44,706 bases of DNA from Dialister sp. UBA7295 (GTDB taxonomy: Bacteria > Bacillota > Negativicutes > Veillonellales > Dialisteraceae), in the NCBI GenBank assembly GCA_002471975.1, contig DKQZ01000059.1, positions 1 through 44,706 on the forward strand. The letters are read 5' to 3'. Below are positions 43,501 to 44,706 of the stretch, piece after piece. Both the position numbers and the translations under genes were made by a program. The notes below the pieces were generated by a model, which saw only the letters and a list, made by a program, of their open reading frames with translations, did not search any database and was not told the origin of the DNA. The number at the start of each line of letters is the position of its first letter. Position 1 is the first letter of the stretch.

Positions 43501-43771
43501 CGCCCAGGGTAGCCAGCAAAGCATCCGGTCTTTCCTTCCTGATGACTTCCGTTACGAAAGGAAGGGTAATTGGTTCGATATAAACCCGGTCAGCGATATC
43601 CACATCGGTCATGATGGTAGACGGATTGCTGTTGACAAGGACGACTTCCACTCCTTCTTCACGAAGGGAACGGCAGGCCTGGGTGCCGGCATAGTCGAAT
43701 TCTGCCGCCTGACCGATGATGATGGGCCCGGAGCCGATGACAAGTACTTTTTTAATATCCTTGTTGATCAT
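40571..43771 (-). CDS. carB: Carbamoyl-phosphate synthase large subunit
   Basis: CarB makes carbamoyl phosphate from bicarbonate, two ATP and ammonia channelled from CarA, feeding pyrimidine and arginine synthesis. The 1066 residues are standard. There are two homologous ATP-grasp halves: the first begins with GSGPIIIGQAAEFDYAG, the second near residue 555 with GSGPIRIGQGIEFDYCS. Each half has a PSYVLGG or PAYTLGG loop and a VNPR(V/A)SR motif. The last 130 residues form the MGS-like allosteric domain. The start overlaps carA by 4 bases. Pairing with pyrK-pyrD suggests that this copy serves pyrimidines. Confidence 0.97.
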   Translation of the reverse strand: MINKDIKKVLVIGSGPIIIGQAAEFDYAGTQACRSLREEGVEVVLVNSNPSTIMTDVDIADRVYIEPITLPFVTEVIRKERPDALLATLGGQVGLNMAVQLSDAGVLEQYGVKLLGSSLHAIKHAEDRELFKEAMEEIHQPVPESEIFEELEPAIAFADKIGYPVIIRPAYTLGGTGGGIAHDRYEMEEIANRGIKLSPINQILVERSIAGWKEVEFEVMRDGADNCIIVCAMENIDPVGVHTGDSIVVAPTQTLTDGQYQMLRTASINIIRYLQIEGGCNVQYGLDTKTNQYYVIEVNPRVSRSSALASKATGYPIAKVAAKIALGMHLDEITNAITKNTKACFEPSIDYVVCKFPRWPFEKFTLADRAIGTQMKATGEVMALDRTLEGALLKALRSLEVGEGYLHLKKLDGQSLYDIRCLLSRIDNERIFVVAEALRRGIEPEEINRITRIDLFFIYKIQNIIKMERRLLKEGLTEETLKAAKRIQMPDEAIAHFAEVSVKDVENFKRKLNFHPDFKMVDTCAAEFEAHTPYYYSTYGAEDEVRPQGNHSVVVFGSGPIRIGQGIEFDYCSVHASWALTKAGKKSIVINNNPETVSTDFDTSDSLYFEPLTEQDVLEVIEKEKPEGVICQFGGQTAINLATPMAKRGIRIIGSSNESIDMAEDRERFDTLCGQLGIPRPKGCLVESVEEAMQKTEELAYPLIVRPSYVLGGRAMQIVYDQSELRTYLKEAVVASHEHPVLIDQYMVGREVEIDAISDGVDICIPGIMEQIERSGVHSGDSIAVYPPQHLSQDVIDTLTKYTKDIACAMNVKGLVNIQFIVVKDQVYVIEVNPRASRTVPFMSKITGINMVEYATRVALGESLKSLGLPLGLVPDKGYVAIKAPVFSFSKLGLVEIKLGPEMKSTGEVMGIGHTYQEALYKAVVASNLMVPAGANVLITVSDRDKPETAELAKGFVKLGYHLICTSGTGAYFRELGLPVEIIKKIHEKGENCEKYLKSGKVDMVLNTISYGSQIEQEGYDLRRIAVELAIPCITSLDTAKEVLRVMASKDAEELHVEAIQDYVKE

Positions 43772-44706
43772 TTTTTGAAATCCTCCATGGCCTTCCTGAA
43801 TTCAGCAAAAAGATAGAAATTATCCTTTGGTCCCGGCGATGCTTCCGGATGGTACTGGACAGCCTGGATGGGAAGTGTCTTATGGCGGATGCCTTCGATG
43901 GTTCCATCATTGACGCTTCTGTGGGTGACTTCGATGCAGTCCGGAAGATTTTCATCGGAAATCGCATAGCCATGGTTCTGGCTCGTAATATAGACCCGCC
44001 CGGTGCGGAGATCCTTGACCGGATGGTTGGCGCCTCTGTGCCCGAAGGGCAGCTTGAAAGTATGGCCGCCAAGGGCGGTGGCCAGCATCTGGATACCCAG
44101 GCAGATCCCGAAAATCGGGCGGACGCCAATCAGTTTCTTAACTGTTTCTACTACATAAGGCACATCCTGGGGATCCCCCGGTCCGGGAGAGAGGAAAATG
44201 CCGTCCGGATTGCCCGCCATCAGTTCTTCTGCTGAAGTATGGGCAGGGAATACATGGACTGTGCAGTCATTGGCTGCCAGGCTGACAAGAATATTTTTCT
44301 TGAGGCCGCAGTCCAGAAGGGAAACCTGGTATTTCCCATTTCCGTAAGTATAGGGATAGGCTGTGGTGACTCTTTCCACCTGGTCATGATGAAGGGGTTT
44401 TGCCAGTTCTGCCTGAATAAATTCTTCACTTCTGTCAGCGCTCACGATGACCGCCTTCATGACGCCCTGGGTACGAACCATGCGGGTTACGGCACGGGTA
44501 TCCACATTGTACAGGCAGGGCACGCGATAGCGTTCAATGAAATCAGTAATTTTTTCCCTGCATTCCCAGTTGCTTGGATGTTCCGCAATCTGGTCAAGCA
44601 CATAGCCCGCAGCAGCCGGCTTCCTGTTCTGCATGAAAAGGTCATTGGCCCCATAGTTGCCGATAAGCGGGTAAGTCAGGGTCAGGATCTGGCCTTCATA
44701 GGAAGG
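43768..44706 (-). CDS. carA: Carbamoyl-phosphate synthase small subunit (N-terminus beyond window)
   Basis: CarA hydrolyses glutamine and delivers ammonia to CarB. The frame is open to the window's last base, so about 312 C-terminal residues are present and roughly 40-45 N-terminal residues are missing. Visible are SYEGQIL...TYPLIGNYG near the edge, the small-domain RYRVPCLYNVDTRAVTRMVR, and the amidotransferase motifs SPGPGDP, GICLGIQ (nucleophile Cys) and HPEASPGP (His and Glu). In GICLGIQ the usual His after Gly is Ile. It ends by a 4-base overlap with carB. Confidence 0.96.
   Translation of the reverse strand, partial: PSYEGQILTLTYPLIGNYGANDLFMQNRKPAAAGYVLDQIAEHPSNWECREKITDFIERYRVPCLYNVDTRAVTRMVRTQGVMKAVIVSADRSEEFIQAELAKPLHHDQVERVTTAYPYTYGNGKYQVSLLDCGLKKNILVSLAANDCTVHVFPAHTSAEELMAGNPDGIFLSPGPGDPQDVPYVVETVKKLIGVRPIFGICLGIQMLATALGGHTFKLPFGHRGANHPVKDLRTGRVYITSQNHGYAISDENLPDCIEVTHRSVNDGTIEGIRHKTLPIQAVQYHPEASPGPKDNFYLFAEFRKAMEDFKK

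Noticed and set aside
41402..43816. 804-codon open frame on the plus strand opposite carB
   Set aside because: It mirrors the codon structure of carB, has no ribosome site, and its product has no domain pattern; carB itself is complete and conserved.
1..44706. CRISPR arrays, insertion sequences, prophage or defence genes
   Set aside because: None found: no spaced direct repeats, transposase or integrase motifs, or clusters of unknown genes; nearly every gene is a recognised housekeeping gene.

Overview
The window is a compact stretch of core chromosome from a bacterium that looks like a member of the Firmicutes, most likely Negativicutes (Veillonella/Dialister-like). The placement is inference. 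It rests on the short HisG plus HisZ pair, a class 1B PyrD with PyrK, an FMN riboswitch ahead of a ribD-ribE-ribBA-ribH operon, a YnbB/MiaA/Hfq cluster beside mutSL, and strong Shine-Dalgarno sites of the AGGAGG type. No phage, transposon, CRISPR array or defence island is visible. Four genes or gene relics lie on the plus strand (a TVP38-like membrane protein, cobA/cobO, ptsI, and the AGCS symporter, plus a decayed azlC). Everything else reads leftwards on the minus strand.

Layout. 1-3750: a TVP38/DedA-like membrane protein with its own promoter and terminator, then cob(I)alamin adenosyltransferase and enzyme I of the PTS. 3758-7690: trpS, glmS (a promoter inside a long dyad, no glmS ribozyme) and a sppA-Yip1 pair. 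8700-9300: the decayed remains of an azlC branched-chain amino acid exporter gene. 9317-10829: an MFS transporter and two single tRNA genes (Glu-CTC and Val-CAC), each with its own promoter and terminator. 10908-19937: one tightly packed operon miaB-mutS-mutL-methyltransferase-miaA-hfq-ynbB that joins tRNA modification, mismatch repair and RNA chaperoning. 20078-23806: the riboflavin operon under an FMN riboswitch. 23878-27674: tmk, pth, prs and glmU. 27848-29134: a secreted protein with four peptidoglycan-binding repeats and a 3D domain. 29525-30979: a sodium/amino acid (AGCS) symporter. 31106-38734: the histidine operon hisZGDCBHAF-IE. 38895-44706: the end of a pyrimidine operon, carA (cut by the window edge)-carB-pyrK-pyrD.

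The genes within each operon are joined by 1-, 4- and 11-base overlaps, so translational coupling is pervasive. The his operon encodes every step of the pathway except histidinol-phosphate phosphatase. PRPP synthase (prs) feeds both the his and pyr pathways, and GlmS and GlmU supply UDP-GlcNAc for the wall on which the 3D protein probably acts.

I found no convincing undescribed multi-gene system. The observations most worth a second look are regulatory: a ribD start site buried in a terminator-like hairpin below the FMN riboswitch, a 10-bp dyad wrapped around the glmS -10 box, and a palindrome in the his promoter. Next to these come the azlC relic and the RsmJ-like methyltransferase of unknown target between mutL and miaA. 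Family assignments come from recognised motifs and were not tested by database search.
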